The notes under the pieces: generated by a model
Told to the model about the DNA's origin: nothing
Databases searched by the model: none
What the model saw: the letters and a program-made list of their open reading frames with translations, nothing else
NCBI GenBank assembly: GCA_031841125.1
Contig: CM063110.1
Coordinates: 17,479,626 to 17,543,625, forward strand
Direction of reading: 5' to 3'
Source: Acanthococcus lagerstroemiae
Taxonomy: Eukaryota > Arthropoda > Insecta > Hemiptera > Eriococcidae
Length of the DNA: 64,000 bases
Shown: piece by piece, positions 11,987 to 22,454 of the stretch
Layout of the letters: each line of letters begins with the position of its first letter
How positions within the stretch are numbered: the first letter of the stretch is position 1
Position numbers and translations under genes: made by a program

Positions 11987-12413
11987 TCATAGTCCAGGAG
12001 AATTAGCATTTTTGATGGAATTAATTGCAGCACAGCTGAAACTTGGTACGATTATTTAGTACCCTCTTCGGAAAAGCCCTGTAATTTCCCCCTCCCCCGG
12101 TGTGAGCATCACCCCTCAGAGTTCAAAAAGTGCCCCCGGATACAGTTTTTGGCTTGTATCTAGTTTAAAATTGAGTTATAGGTAAAAATATTCCGTACCA
12201 AAATTAAAGAACGTAAAATTCTCTACAAAAATGGTATCTATGTTTTTTTTTTCGTGAATCCCATGCCAACCAAGATAATCGGCGTTCAAGATCACACGAG
12301 CATGTAAATATGGAGTAACCTACAACGTACGCGGTATAGGAACGCTGAAATAATCGCTAAAACACATGACTGGATGCATAGAATGTTACTTGATATAATT
12401 TCAATTTATTGTC

Positions 12414-12417
<4 letters not shown>

Positions 12418-12449
<32 letters not shown>

Positions 12450-12450
12450 A
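12418..12450 (+). repeat. (ATT)n microsatellite
   Basis: About ten uninterrupted TTA/ATT triplets lying just inside the left arm of FB-2. Confidence 0.9.
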
Positions 12451-12739
12451 GAATTCATCTTCATCCGAGTCTACATGTATACAATTTTCTGCGTTTAAAC
12501 AACCTCCTCTACAAACGTGTGGCTACAAGAGATACTCACTTTACGGTAACCACAAGTTCGTGATCCCAATGCGGAAAACTTAAGTTCGTGTAAACCCGCT
12601 CGAGACCCTTGGGAAATCGACCCTCGTTAGCCCTGTCTGAACCCGGTATGTTTCCCTCCAGCAGCCAATCAGAGCGCTCCATTCGAGGGGAGCCATCAGG
12701 TTAGACAATCACAGTACTTCATTTACGTGTAGCCTTCTC

Positions 12740-13060
12740 ACTACCCGAGCTATACACTGGCGTTGAGACACCCGTGCTATACCCTTTATGGTATGCCCTT
12801 TGTAGACTCGTCGTATAGCCCCTCTGTATGCCTCTAAGTATCCCCTTTGTAAACTGTCGTATAGCACCTCTGTATACCCGTTATGTATGCCATTTGTGGA
12901 CTCGTCGTATAGCCCCTCTGTTTCCCCTTGCATGGATCCCCTTTGTAGACTCGATGTATATTCCTTTGTTTCCCCTTGCATGGACCCCTTTGTAGACCCG
13001 TGGTACAGCCCTTCCATATCCCCTCCGTAAACCCGGGTAGATCCCCTCTTGTAATTCAGA
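12740..13060. repeat. Minisatellite, ~60 bp related units
   Basis: Phrases such as CGTATAGCCCCTCTGT, CCCCTTTGTAGACTCG and TTTCCCCTTGCATGGA recur several times with substitutions. Read on the minus strand it gives a long open frame of repeating GSMQGETxGLY-like peptide. The frame is most simply a by-product of a unit length divisible by three. Located in the FB-2 interior. Confidence 0.6.
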
Positions 13061-13619
13061 TACATATAAGAAGGGATGTTAAAAAGTTCGAACATCCCTT
13101 CTATCATGCTGCACTCGCGATTCCCTCGATTCTTTATGCTGAGTACTCGTTTCTGGTTGACAGTTTGTGAATTTTTCCAAACCTTAGCAAAGATGAAGCA
13201 TATGACAGGGGCACTAAGAATCCATTGCTGTAAAACGCTATAGGTAACACCGCGTCGACGAGTCAGTCCGCCTGCACTCTTCAGAATTCGCCATGACTGT
13301 TTGTTCGATTCGCGTTTGGATGCTAAAGAGTCGCTCTCTAGCGGCCTAATGAAATGCGGCGCGCTGATTGGTGTATTTGGACGAGAAGATGATCAGGGAC
13401 AAAAATGTTCTGCAAAAAAATTCAAGTTGGGCTCATCTGAAAGGAAATGATAAGGGCTGACACTTTAGTTCTCTTCAATACTGAAAATGCTAGGAGCTCA
13501 TTTCACATGTACATGTTTTGGTGGTAAAAATACCTGGGTCTTATTTTCGTCCACTACACTAGCGCACCTACAGGAGTGTCCAAATGCCAATAGTATAGTC
13601 ATGTCGCTCCATCTGTTGT

Positions 13620-13800
13620 CTATTCGGACTTCCCAAGATTCAACAGAACCTTATCAACGTTAGGATTACATGAGGTGCTAGGCATTGTTTACGTACAGTG
13701 TATCCTAACGTTGATAAGAATTCTATGGCACTATTTCCTGAAGTGCGGAAAGGGAGGAAGGCCGGATGCTAGCGCGCCATCGGTCTGGGAAGTCCGAATC
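13620..13800. repeat. Nested inverted repeat in FB-2 interior
   Basis: TTATCAACGTTAGGATTACA (about 13649-13668) pairs with TGTATCCTAACGTTGATAA (about 13698-13716). Further out, CGGACTTCCCA (13625) pairs with TGGGAAGTCCG (13787). The two nested stems could be the ends of a small hairpin element. No ORF of note. Confidence 0.55.
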
Positions 13801-14259
13801 TTCAATCCGGTTTCTAAAAATAGGGCGACACTAAAACAAGCTGGTCCATCGAGTATAGGGATTTAAAATTACAGCGTTCAACGCTTGTCGCACAGTGTCG
13901 CGGCAGCACTGCCGCCGCGAGTTGCGATGTGGCAGCACTGAAAATTCAAATATTATGATTTACGAAATCACGGTTTTCGGGCGCTCTGTTCGTTCTTCCT
14001 TTCGAGTAAGAAAGAAAATGTATTTTTTTACCGAAAATAAATAGATAAAAAGTTCAAAAGTCTCTTTTGGTCGACATGACACTCGGGAGTGACGAGTTCG
14101 GCGTTCGTATACCGCGTACGTTGTAGGTTACTCCATATTTACATGTTAGTGTGATCTTGAACGCCAATTATCTTGGTTGGTATGGGATTCACGAAAAAAA
14201 CATAGATATCATTTTTGTAGAGAATTTTACGCTCTTTAATTTTGGTAGGGAATATTTTT

Positions 14260-16577
14260 TTTTATTATTATTATTAGCACTAGTTAACACAGTTAGTTAA
14301 TAGCATTTTTATTTTGTTTTGTTAGGTAAAGCCCTATTTTGGGCGAATGCCTCCCTCAACCTCTCCCATTCGGCCCGGTCATTGGCTATGCGGTGGAACA
14401 GTCTTGTTTTCAAGATTCTCCCCGAAGGGTAAATTACCTTTATGAAGTTATAGAAGTCGTCTGACCACCTGGCCTTCTGCGTACCCCGCCTTCTTACTTT
14501 CATAGGTTGCCAAAATGTAATTTTTTGAGTCCAGCGATCGTGCTTCAGTCTACCCAAATGGCCTGCCCAATCCCATTTCAACCTTCTGACAAAGTGTATG
14601 ATGTTTTTGTTTCGCTTGAATTTTTCTTTGATTTTTCCTACCCTTACTTTGTCTTTCAGTTTTATTCCGAGCATGGCTCTCTCCATTGAGTTCTGGGTAG
14701 TTTGAAGTTTTCTTTCTAGCCATGTTTGGCAGCCATAGGTGAGTGCTGGAAGAACGCAGTTGTTAAAAAGATGGCTCTTATATCTTAGTGGGTAACTATT
14801 TTTCAGAATGAGTTTTGAACTCCAGAATTTTTTCCAAGCTATTGCGATCCTCCTATTGATTTCCTTTTCCATTTGATTTTGAAATGAAACTGTTTGCCCT
14901 AGATATATAATACTATCGACTATTTCAATTTTTTTGTTTTCAATGTTGATATCTTCCAAAAGTCCTGAATTTGTGAGGATTTTAGTTTTAGATAGGTTGA
15001 TTTCCATACCTGCTAATTTACTTTGGCAGTTGAGTTCCTCCAGCATCTCTTGCAAGTCTTCCCAGGTCCCAGCCATCACTGTCAAGTCGTCCGCAAATCT
15101 CAAATTATTTAGAAAGTCACCGTTAATATTAACTCCTTTTTTTTCCCAATTTAAGTTTTTGAATATTTCGTTTAGTGCACAATTGAACAGCAGTGGTGAG
15201 ACCGGGTCCCCTTGCCTCACCCCTCTTTTGATGTCGAACTCCTCGCCTTCGACATCAGTGATAATCTGCGCTTTCAGATTGGTGTACATTTCTTTTATGA
15301 TTCCGATCATGGAGGGGTGAGCCCCATGGCTGGCCAAGGCCTTGAGCATGTAATTATGTTTTAAGAGGTCGAAAGCCTTGGTGAAATCTATGAAGGCCAG
15401 GTGGACAGTGACCCGGTATTCCGTTGCTTTTTGCATGAGCAGGTTGACCGCATGGAGGTGGTCGGTCGTGGAGAAGCCCCTCCTGAAGCCTGCTTGGCAG
15501 GGGGTTTGTTGCAGCTCAAGCATCCCTCTTAGACGGAAGTCCAGCAGAGCAGACAAAATTTTTGCCAGGATTGGGATCAAACTTATTGGTCTGAAGTTTT
15601 TGATGTCGTAACGACATCCTTTTTTGTAGAGTAAAATAATTTTTGAAGTTTTCCATTCTGGTGGGATAACTTTTGATACTAGAATTTCGTTGTAAAGAGT
15701 TGTTAACGTTTTTATCATTTTTTCTCCTCCATATTTAATTTGCTCGTTAGTGATCCCATCGTGCCCTGCGGCCTTGCCGTCCTTGAGAGCCAGCACTGCT
15801 CTTCTTATTTCGCTTTCGGTGAAACTTGGTAGTTTTTCTTCCTCTTCCACCATTTTTAATGGTTCTGAGTACTCCGAGTTGTCAGAATAGAGCGTCGTGT
15901 AAAATTCTGTGGCTATTTTGTTAATTTGGCGCCTCTCATACTGTTTTATACCTTCCTGGTTTTTTAAACACGTCATGAGACTACTGCATGTCGCGCTATC
16001 CTTCTTAATTTTTTTTTGTGCTTTTGGAGTCTTCCATGACTGAAGTTACACTATCTCGGATATTCTTTTCTGATTAAACTCTCTCAGAAGTTTATTAATT
16101 AGTTTGCAAATTACATTTAGCTCTATTCTGTTTTCCCTCGAGTTTGGCGCTCTATTTAGTCTTTCTCTTTTGTCAATTAGTTCCCTAATATTTTTCGGAA
16201 GTGCTAGCGAACGCTTTTCAGAATCTGGTGGAGGGAGGTTTTCTGTTGCTGTTTTTATTATTTTTTTGAGCTGTTCCCAGCTGGGGGGCTCCCCACTTTC
16301 CGCCATCTCCCCTGGTCTCTGCTCCACTTCCTTCTGGTATTCGAGTTTATTTGCACTGTTGACTTTTTGTGGGGGGAGTTTCTCAATCGGTAAGAACCTT
16401 TTTTTTTCTCATGTCTATTTCACAGTAAATGAGGCGATGGTCGGAGTGGAACTGGAAATTTTTCAGGGTATCGAAATTGCGTATATTCTTAAATGTTTCT
16501 GGTGGGGCCAGAATATAGTCGATTTGTGATTTGAACCCATAGTTGGGCGCACGCCAGGTCCATCTCTTCCCCGCTCT
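14260..16577 (-). mobile_element. 5'-truncated RTE-clade LINE (RTE-C) with target duplication
   Basis: Insertion bounded by GAATATTTTT at 14250-14259 and 16578-16587. The 3' end on the minus strand terminates in TAATAATAATAATAAAA, a simple-repeat tail as RTE elements have. The 5' end is truncated inside the endonuclease. It sits in the right arm of FB-2, so it is younger than that element. Confidence 0.9.
14309..16577 (-). pseudogene. RTE-C endonuclease/reverse transcriptase polyprotein, nearly intact
   Basis: The end of the endonuclease comes first (RWTWRAPNYGFKSQIDYIL..., SDHRLIY). After it a frameshift lies in an A-run near 16400, then 93 open codons, one TAA stop at 16046-16048, and 555 open codons to the natural stop at 14309. 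The RT motifs are intact: GHDGITNEQIK, NFRPISL, QAGFRRGFST, LAFIDFTKAFD, GVRQGDPVSPLLF and the catalytic FADD (near 15100). The C-terminal RTE tail follows (CVLPALTYGCQTW..., WAGHLGRL). Of the LINE copies here it is the least damaged: one frameshift and one stop, plus 5' truncation. Not active. Confidence 0.85.
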
Positions 16578-16797
16578 GAATATTTTTATCTATAACTTAA
16601 TCTTAAGCTAGATACAAGCCACTGTTTCCGGGGACACTTTTTGAACTCTGAGGGGTGATGCTCACACCGGGGGTGAGGGGGGGGGGAATAACGGGGCTTT
16701 TCCGAAGAGGGTACTAAACAATCGTACCAAGTTGCAGCTGTGCTGCAATTAATTCCATCAAACACCCCTTTTTTTAGCTAACTCTCCTGGACTATCA

Positions 16798-17570
16798 TCA
16801 GGGTTCATCTGTCAGAGGTGCCTGTAGTTCCCCTTTGGGCCCCATCACCACGCCGAGGGAGCATACGTAAATGGGGATTTTGTCTTTATAGTTCTTTGGT
16901 TTTTCAAACTAGATTCCGATCGTTGACAGTCTTCGGTCATCTCGAACGAGTCTTACAGGCCGAACTCATTAGCAAGCGAAACGCGGCAAAATAGTCGCAT
17001 TGGTGCGTTTTTCGCCCGATAGACGGTACAAAAAAATGGAAGTACAGCGTGTTCAATACAATATGTTTGTATCTCTGAGCTCGTGTCCTCGAAGAATAGT
17101 GGTGTTACATGAAAAAAGAAGAGAACATGAATTATTGAAAATTTAAATTACTTCGATTTGCGTCTGATACTTTTTTCCTTGAGAACATTGTATGAGAAAT
17201 TACTCACGAAAATGAGTTTTCGGTCGCCATTTTTCCGGAATGACGGCCGACACCGGTATTGGATTCTTCAGAACTTTTACCATGGTTCATTAGAGCAGTC
17301 TAGACAGCTGTACCCGATTTCAGCTCTCGTCGATCTGACTGCCTGAACTATTCCCGGTCGAAGTCAAGTCCAGCGGTGAGATTCGCGAGTATAGAGCTCG
17401 GGGTCGCACTGAAGCCAGGCGGATACATGCATCCGAGGTACACACACGAATGTTGTGAAACGTGGAAGACGCCGAACGAAAAAAAATCGTTTATAGGAAA
17501 CGATGCGTCGATAAGGCATCGCACCGCATCCGATATACGCACACTAATTAACCGATCTAATCCGGAACAC
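16798..17570. other. Rest of tandem unit and upstream region of the EGF gene
   Basis: 16798-16900 continues the 315 bp repeat unit interrupted by FB-2. From about 16920 the sequence is less repetitive and richer in CpG, running into the 5' side of the signal-peptide exon. No separate exon recognised. Confidence 0.4.
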
Positions 17571-17576
17571 AAGGAA

Positions 17577-17625
17577 GCATATAATTGATAAGGAAGTCTT
17601 CGCTCTTGTTTGCTCGGTCAGAGTG
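17577..17625 (+). promoter_or_regulatory. Possible core promoter of the EGF gene
   Basis: A TATA-like box CATATAATTG (17579-17588) is followed about 35 bases later by GGTCAGAGTG (17616-17625), close to the arthropod initiator consensus TCAGTY. It lies about 110 bases upstream of the ATG at 17731, a plausible 5' UTR. Inference only. Confidence 0.35.
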
Positions 17626-17730
17626 TTGCCGCGTATGTTCAAATCGACGCTCGTATGTTACGTGTCTCGCTATCCGTTTTGAGCGACTGTCGAGTGCGGG
17701 TTTTTGTCTTCCACGATTACCGAAACGAAA

Positions 17731-17797
17731 ATGTCAGCGCAATTCGCGGGTACCTGTTCGCTCTTCTTCTTCCTCGTCTTACTCTGCCTGCTCTTAG
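17731..17797 (+). CDS. Exon 1 of a secreted or membrane EGF-domain gene (signal peptide)
   Basis: ATG at 17731 in a favourable context (ACGAAAATG) begins 22 codons, MSAQFAGTC followed by a strongly hydrophobic SLFFFLVLLCLLL: a classic signal peptide. The exon ends TTAG with a consensus donor GTAAGTG at 17798, interrupting the reading frame after the first base of a codon (phase 1). The next recognised exon, at 37086, also begins in phase 1 and completes a GAT codon, so the two join cleanly. The upstream frame lacks another ATG. Surrounding sequence is CpG-richer than the rest of the window. The gene's full identity cannot be determined from this piece. Confidence 0.75.
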
Positions 17798-18106
17798 GTA
17801 AGTGCATCGAGCTTTGCTCGCGCCTATCAGTTTCACCGCGACCAATGCGTGACCAGCGATCAGCGATCGTCGGTGGTTCCGAGCAAACTTAATTACTCGT
17901 GGCAGTGATGGCCTGTCGTGATCTTCGGTCGTTGGTCGGACGGTTCGTATATTGTGGGTAGATTAGATAAGTTGAGCTGGCGATAAGAATCGGCTGCAGC
18001 GATTTTGGCGCGCTGACCTCACGCCCTTTGCCCCCCCCCCCGGTACGGCACGATAGACGTGAAAACTGCGTTGAGCGGGGAGAGGTTAACATGCAAAATT
18101 CTGTTA

Positions 18107-18332
18107 AGGTGGGTCCACACGAGGATGATCAACTTGTTCTTCTTGGATGATCAGCCGAAGATGAATGCAGTGTGGACGTTGAGATGATCAGCTAACTGAA
18201 GCTGAGCAGCCACGATCAGCCTTTCGTCTTCGATAGACCTGATATAGGTCTGCTCAAAAAGATGGTGGTCAGCCTAGGCTGATCAAGTAGAACACGCTGA
18301 TCATTCTTGATCATACTCGTGTGGACCCACCT
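18107..18332. mobile_element. 226 bp MITE with TTA target duplication (Harbinger-like)
   Basis: Ends AGGTGGGTCCACACGAG and its inverse CTCGTGTGGACCCACCT are flanked by TTA on both sides (18104-18106 and 18333-18335). A 3 bp TWA target duplication is typical of PIF/Harbinger elements. The interior is crowded with TGATCA/GATCAGC motifs in both orientations. No ORF. Lies about 310 bp into intron 1. Confidence 0.8.
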
Positions 18333-18339
18333 TTAGATG

Positions 18340-19135
18340 GGCTTTAAATCAGAGAGGGTACTTCGGAAAGGAAGGAATACCAAAAAAATAAAAGTGAGAT
18401 AGAAAAACAAATTTGAAACACATGTAAACATGTGTTAAAAGGTTCGAATATTCGAACTACGCGGGTTATATTGTTCGTGTTTCCGGTGCCGCAGATGTGT
18501 TACAGATTCGTGCATTTCGGCGTCATTGGTCCTTAAAACTGAGTGACGGCTTCGTATGTGCAATAACTGTCGCTACAGAGAGAGCAAATTATTGAAAATC
18601 ATGATTTTTAAAGTCATTTAAAAATCAAAAATGATTTCTCTAAAGCTGATTACAAATTACGGTGAAAATAATTTTTTACGTGCTTTTTCTGATTTTAAAA
18701 TCGAGAAAATCCTCGAAAAAATATTTAAATCTCGAAATAGAACTCAATATAGCCAAGCATAGGTACTGACCCTGAAAACTGCAGACCAATAACAATACTA
18801 CCGTATGTCGAAAGCTGAAACGCATATAGCCAAAATCCGGGAAAATTTTTGCGGAATTATGAAATAATTAGCGACCTGCAATTAGAATTCCAAAGGGGGA
18901 AGGGAACCAAAGTTACCATGCGTTTTAACTGAATTCGTGAATAAGAACCTAAACTCTGGGAAGTACGTGGGAGCAGCATTTATCTCTATCTCTAATCTCT
19001 GATGCATGTAAAAGTGTTGGTATGTTTGTGTGTTTGTTCAAGTTAGGCGGATGAACCGTTAGAGCTGGGGGGAGGGGGGTGTTGTACTTCCTGAATGTGT
19101 TTGTGTGAACGCTGGAAAAGCTTTACGCTAAAGAA
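18340..19135. other. Intronic sequence, nothing recognised
   Basis: AT-rich, with no repeat boundary or coding motif I could identify. Confidence 0.35.
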
Positions 19136-19151
19136 TGAGGCACCAGATTTG

Positions 19152-19378
19152 AGGGATCTGGTTGGCTGAGTGGATAGCGCGCCGGCCTCGGGATTCCGGA
19201 GGTCCCGGGTTCGAGCCGACGTAACAACTCGCTACGTTTCGACCTAGGCCGGGTTTTCGGCCAGAAGAGAAAAGAACTAGAACAGCCCTAACAACCTCCC
19301 CGACGTTTCTGAGGTAATGCTCGAAAGGGCGGATTCCAGGGTTCGGGTTGAGAGCCAAATGAAAAAGAGAAAAAGAGA
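19152..19378 (+). mobile_element. tRNA-derived SINE, copy 1
   Basis: Contains RNA polymerase III A box TGGCTGAGTGG (19163-19173) and B box GGTTCGAGCC (19208-19217) at tRNA spacing, followed by a ~150 bp tRNA-unrelated body and an A-rich tail (AAATGAAAAAGAGAAAAAGAGA). It is bordered by a perfect 11 bp target duplication CACCAGATTTG (19141-19151 and 19379-19389). A second, diverged copy lies at 61796-62030. It is not a functional tRNA gene: the tRNA-like part does not form a full cloverleaf. Confidence 0.9.
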
Positions 19379-19680
19379 CACCAGATTTGGCCTCCTTTGG
19401 ATCCCCTAACTTTTTCGACTTTTACTTGCCGAAAGTATTTTACATTGAAGTTCTACACATTATGTTAAAATTTGGTAGCTACAACTGTGTCTCCCTGCAG
19501 AAATTTTTTATTTTACAGCCTTAAGGTAGGGTCGCACTGAAATTTGTTCCAATGGACCTAGAAACTCGCCATAAAAAATTCGAGCTCAATCAGGTCATTA
19601 ACCCGTGCCGCTTTGACCTTGAAGTTAAGTGAAATACTGAGATTTTACAAAAAAACCGCGAATATCTCGGACCGTATCAA

Positions 19681-20060
19681 CTTCAGACCAAAATGTATGG
19701 CACATAAAATGTTCCCTGTGAAATTTTTTATAAAAAGGATTCTATACAACTTTTCTCTAAAACGCATATTTACCGAGGTAATCGCCATAATGTGTGAAAG
19801 TTTCGAGGAACGTGGATTTTGTTATTTTTTCTTTCATAGCCTATCTTCACTCGCTAAATCGTAGTTATCTAAAAAAAAATATTCACTTTAGGACCAAAAT
19901 GCAAATAACATAAAATGTTCCTCGTTAAATTTTCTGTAAAAAAGATTCTATACAACTTTTCTTCAGAAAACATATTTATCGAGATAATCGTGAAAATGTG
20001 TAAAATTTTCGAAGAACATAGGTTTTTTAAATTATTTTAGAGTTGAAATCTATTAATATC
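19681..20060 (+). repeat. Two tandem ~204 bp units
   Basis: GACCAAAATG begins two parallel stretches at 19687 and 19891, each continuing ACATAAAATGTTCC, GATTCTATACAACTTTTC and CATATTTA. The copies are diverged. No coding meaning. Confidence 0.7.
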
Positions 20061-20194
20061 GGGTAATGCATATTACAATATAACTTCAGTCTCTGTCTAC
20101 TGGGGAAAACGCTCCAGTTTGCCCCCCCCCCTAGCTACGCCCATAACAGTTTGTTGGTTACCTCCTATACCTAGAACAGACCTAGGATTATGTC

Positions 20195-21616
20195 ATAATC
20201 ATAATCACCTTTATTGTTAATAAATTCTTATTAATATCTACAACTGTATTTCCATTTCCGATTTGGAACCCGGATCAGGGCTCACGCAGTTATTCCCGGC
20301 CCATGAAGAGCAAAGGTTTCTTGCAACCGATCCCATTCTTGCCTGTTTTTTAAAATTTTTTGATAATTTTGCGTTTTTAGGAATTTGTTAAAGTCGTCCT
20401 TTCACCTTAGTTTTTAACGCCCCTTTTTCCTCTTGTAGTTTAGAGGTTGCCAAAAGGTGGCTCTGTAGGTCCATCGGTCGTCCGTGAGGCGGGAGACGTG
20501 CCTTGCCCACTTCATTTCATGCGACGGATGTGCCTTATTACGTCAACGTTATGTCTCAGTTTGCTCCTTATCGTTTCTATTTTAATACGATCTTTTTCCT
20601 TAATACCTAGTATGGAGCGTTCCAAGGAGTTTTGGGTAGTCCTTATTCTATTACGGATTTTTTCACTTAAGGTCCAGGTTTGGCATCCATATGTTAACGT
20701 TGTGACTACATATGCGTTAAAAATTTGACTTTTGTGGGTGAGATTGAAGGGGCCTTTGAAGATTTCTCTTAGTGACCAGTATTCGGCCCAAGCTTTAGTG
20801 ATTCTTGTATTAATTTCTTTTTCCATTTGTTTTGTGAAAGCTATTTTTTGGCCAAGATAAGTCCTTTCGCTTGCTGTGCCTAAAATTTTTCCATCTATTT
20901 CTATTGGTTTTAGTTTTTATCTTTAGTTAATACTATTGTTTTCTGAGCGTTGATATGAAGTCCTGCTTTTGCACTGTATTCACTCAATTCGTTTATCATT
21001 TCTACTAGTTCTATTTCTGATTCGGAAAATAGGGTGACATCATGAGCGAATCTTAAATTTATGATTTTTGTAATATTCATGTTCAGTCCTTTTTCTCTCC
21101 CAGTTTAAGTTTCTCAATATTTGATCAAGTGCGTAGTTAAAAAGGATCGACGATAGTGGATCTCCTTGGCGAAGTCCTTTTTTAATTTCAAAGTAGTGTC
21201 CTTTTATATCCGTTTTTATCCTTGCTTTTAATCCTTTGTACATTTCTCCTATTAGTTGGATATTTTTTGATGGGACCCCTTGGTTTTTCAACGCTGATAT
21301 CATAAAGTCGTGTCTTATGGAGTCAAATGCCTTACTATAGTCTATTATCCCAATAAAAAGATTTGTATTGTATTCGTTGCTTTTTTCTATGATTTGATTA
21401 ACTGTATGTATATGGTCCACAGTTGAAAAGGATCTGCGAAAGCCTGCCTGCTCTATTGGTTGTTGTTCTAATAGAATGGGTCTGGGTCTGTTTTCTATTG
21501 CTTTTGATAAAAATTTTGCTACAGTAGGGCTGAGCGTTATGGGGCGATAGTTTTCCACTTTATGTCTATCTCCCTTTTTAAATATTATTATTATATTCGA
21601 AAATTCCCAGTCTGCT
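20195..21616 (-). mobile_element. 3' half of RTE-B LINE, left of FB-1
   Basis: Minus-strand RT palm, thumb and C-terminal tail of an RTE element: FKKGDRHKVENYRPITL, QAGFRRSFSTVDH, IDYSKAFDS, GLRQGDPLSSILF, then TLTYGCQTWTL and a terminal HGPGITA before the stop near 20290. The 3' end has ATTATGATTATGAC repeats near 20200. The active site reads FAHD instead of FADD (near 21040), and frameshifts occur near 20826 and 21040, so it is dead. The other half continues at 27714 across FB-1. Confidence 0.85.
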
Positions 21617-22122
21617 AGGTGCATTTCCTCGGCCCCCCCACTTACCCAGATAGACTTGAAACATACGCCATTCGTTTGTGCTACGTTTGTGCTGGTTTGT
21701 GCTGAAAACCCCATCGTTTGTGCTGCTCCCCTTCCTGAGATATTCGAGAAAACTTTTGGGGGGGCTGTAGAAACGGGAGCCCCCCCACTTTCTCCTAGGG
21801 GATCAAAAATGGTGTCAATCGTTTGTGCTACGTTTGTGCTGGTTTGTGCTGAAAACCCCGTCGTTTGTGCTGCTCCCCTTCCTAAGTTGTTGAGGTTTAT
21901 TTTTGGGGGGGCTGAAGAAATGGTCTTTGAAAAAGTAGTTAGATAAAGAGTTGAAAGGGGAAAAGTGGATGCAATAGTTTGTGCTCCGTTTGTGCTGGTT
22001 TGTGCTGCCATCCATAATCTCCTATACCCCATAGACCCGTCGAGAGGGGGCTCTTTGTCGTACAGTAGGATACAAATCAGGTTTGCCTGAAAATTAAGGA
22101 GTAGGCAAACATATGTAAGCAA
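21040..22122 (-). other. Chimeric ORF joining FB-1 arm to RTE-B reverse transcriptase
   Basis: A 360-codon open frame starts inside the FB-1 left arm (MLTYVCLLLNFQANL...). It then runs through three blocks of AQTSTN-type peptide encoded by the GCACAAAC subrepeats, crosses the element end at 21617 and continues in frame into RTE-B RT (ADWEFSNIIII...). It is probably fortuitous, as the repeat peptide has no recognised domain. Homologous openings occur in the other arm (27209-27649) and in FB-1b (57543-57857), where they shift frame. Confidence 0.5.
21670..22015. repeat. GCACAAAC-type terminal subrepeats (left), mirrored at 27310-27660
   Basis: Clusters reading CGTTTGTGCTACGTTTGTGC followed by TGGTTTGTGCTG begin at 21673, 21820 and (as AGTTTGTGCTCC) 21976, spaced 147 and 156 bp. 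Each cluster holds three to four copies of the octamer GTTTGTGC. The same set is mirrored in the right arm and in FB-1b. Such clustered octamers could bind a transposase or host protein; that is inference. Confidence 0.8.
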
Positions 22123-22454
22123 TAAGGGAATGCGATAGAAAAGTTGTTTCTGTGTTTATTAGCTCAATTATTTTGCCGAAGTTTGTTTCATACGTACCTA
22201 GACCCACTTACTTACATAATTCATTTATGGACATGAATTTATTAATTATTATTGTCGTTACAGCGCACTGATATTTTCACCAAAACATTATTATTCAAAC
22301 GAACGCTAAAATCTAATATGTCTTGATTTTCACCAAGATCAAATCACTTGCTCAGTTACTTAATTACTTCAAAATTTAGTTTTTTTTTTTTTTTTTTTTT
22401 GGTTGTTAAGAATGAATTTTGAAAATTCATAACAGTGCTACTAGCTGCATTGCG

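Larger units (their letters stand above)
11990..16794. mobile_element. Foldback element FB-2 with RTE nested in its right arm
   Basis: The left arm (11990 to about 12350, starting TAGTCCAGGAGA) is the inverse of a right arm split into 14100-14259 and 16578-16794 (ending TCTCCTGGACTA). The RTE at 14260-16577 separates the two right-arm halves. Removing it rejoins the arm, including the phrases ATACCGCGTACGTTGTAGG, GGTGTGAGCATCACCCC (left sense) and GATACAAGCC. Both ends abut TCA (11987-11989 and 16795-16797), consistent with a 3 bp target duplication inside a tandem repeat unit. The central ~1.75 kb holds minisatellite and hairpin DNA and no transposase. Non-autonomous. Confidence 0.75.

Noticed and set aside
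12709..13107. 132-codon repetitive protein on the minus strand
   Set aside because: The peptide repeats mirror a DNA minisatellite; no splice or start context and no known family.
19163..19217. Genuine tRNA gene
   Set aside because: A and B boxes are present, but the sequence continues into a shared SINE body with an A-rich tail and target duplication, and a second copy exists.
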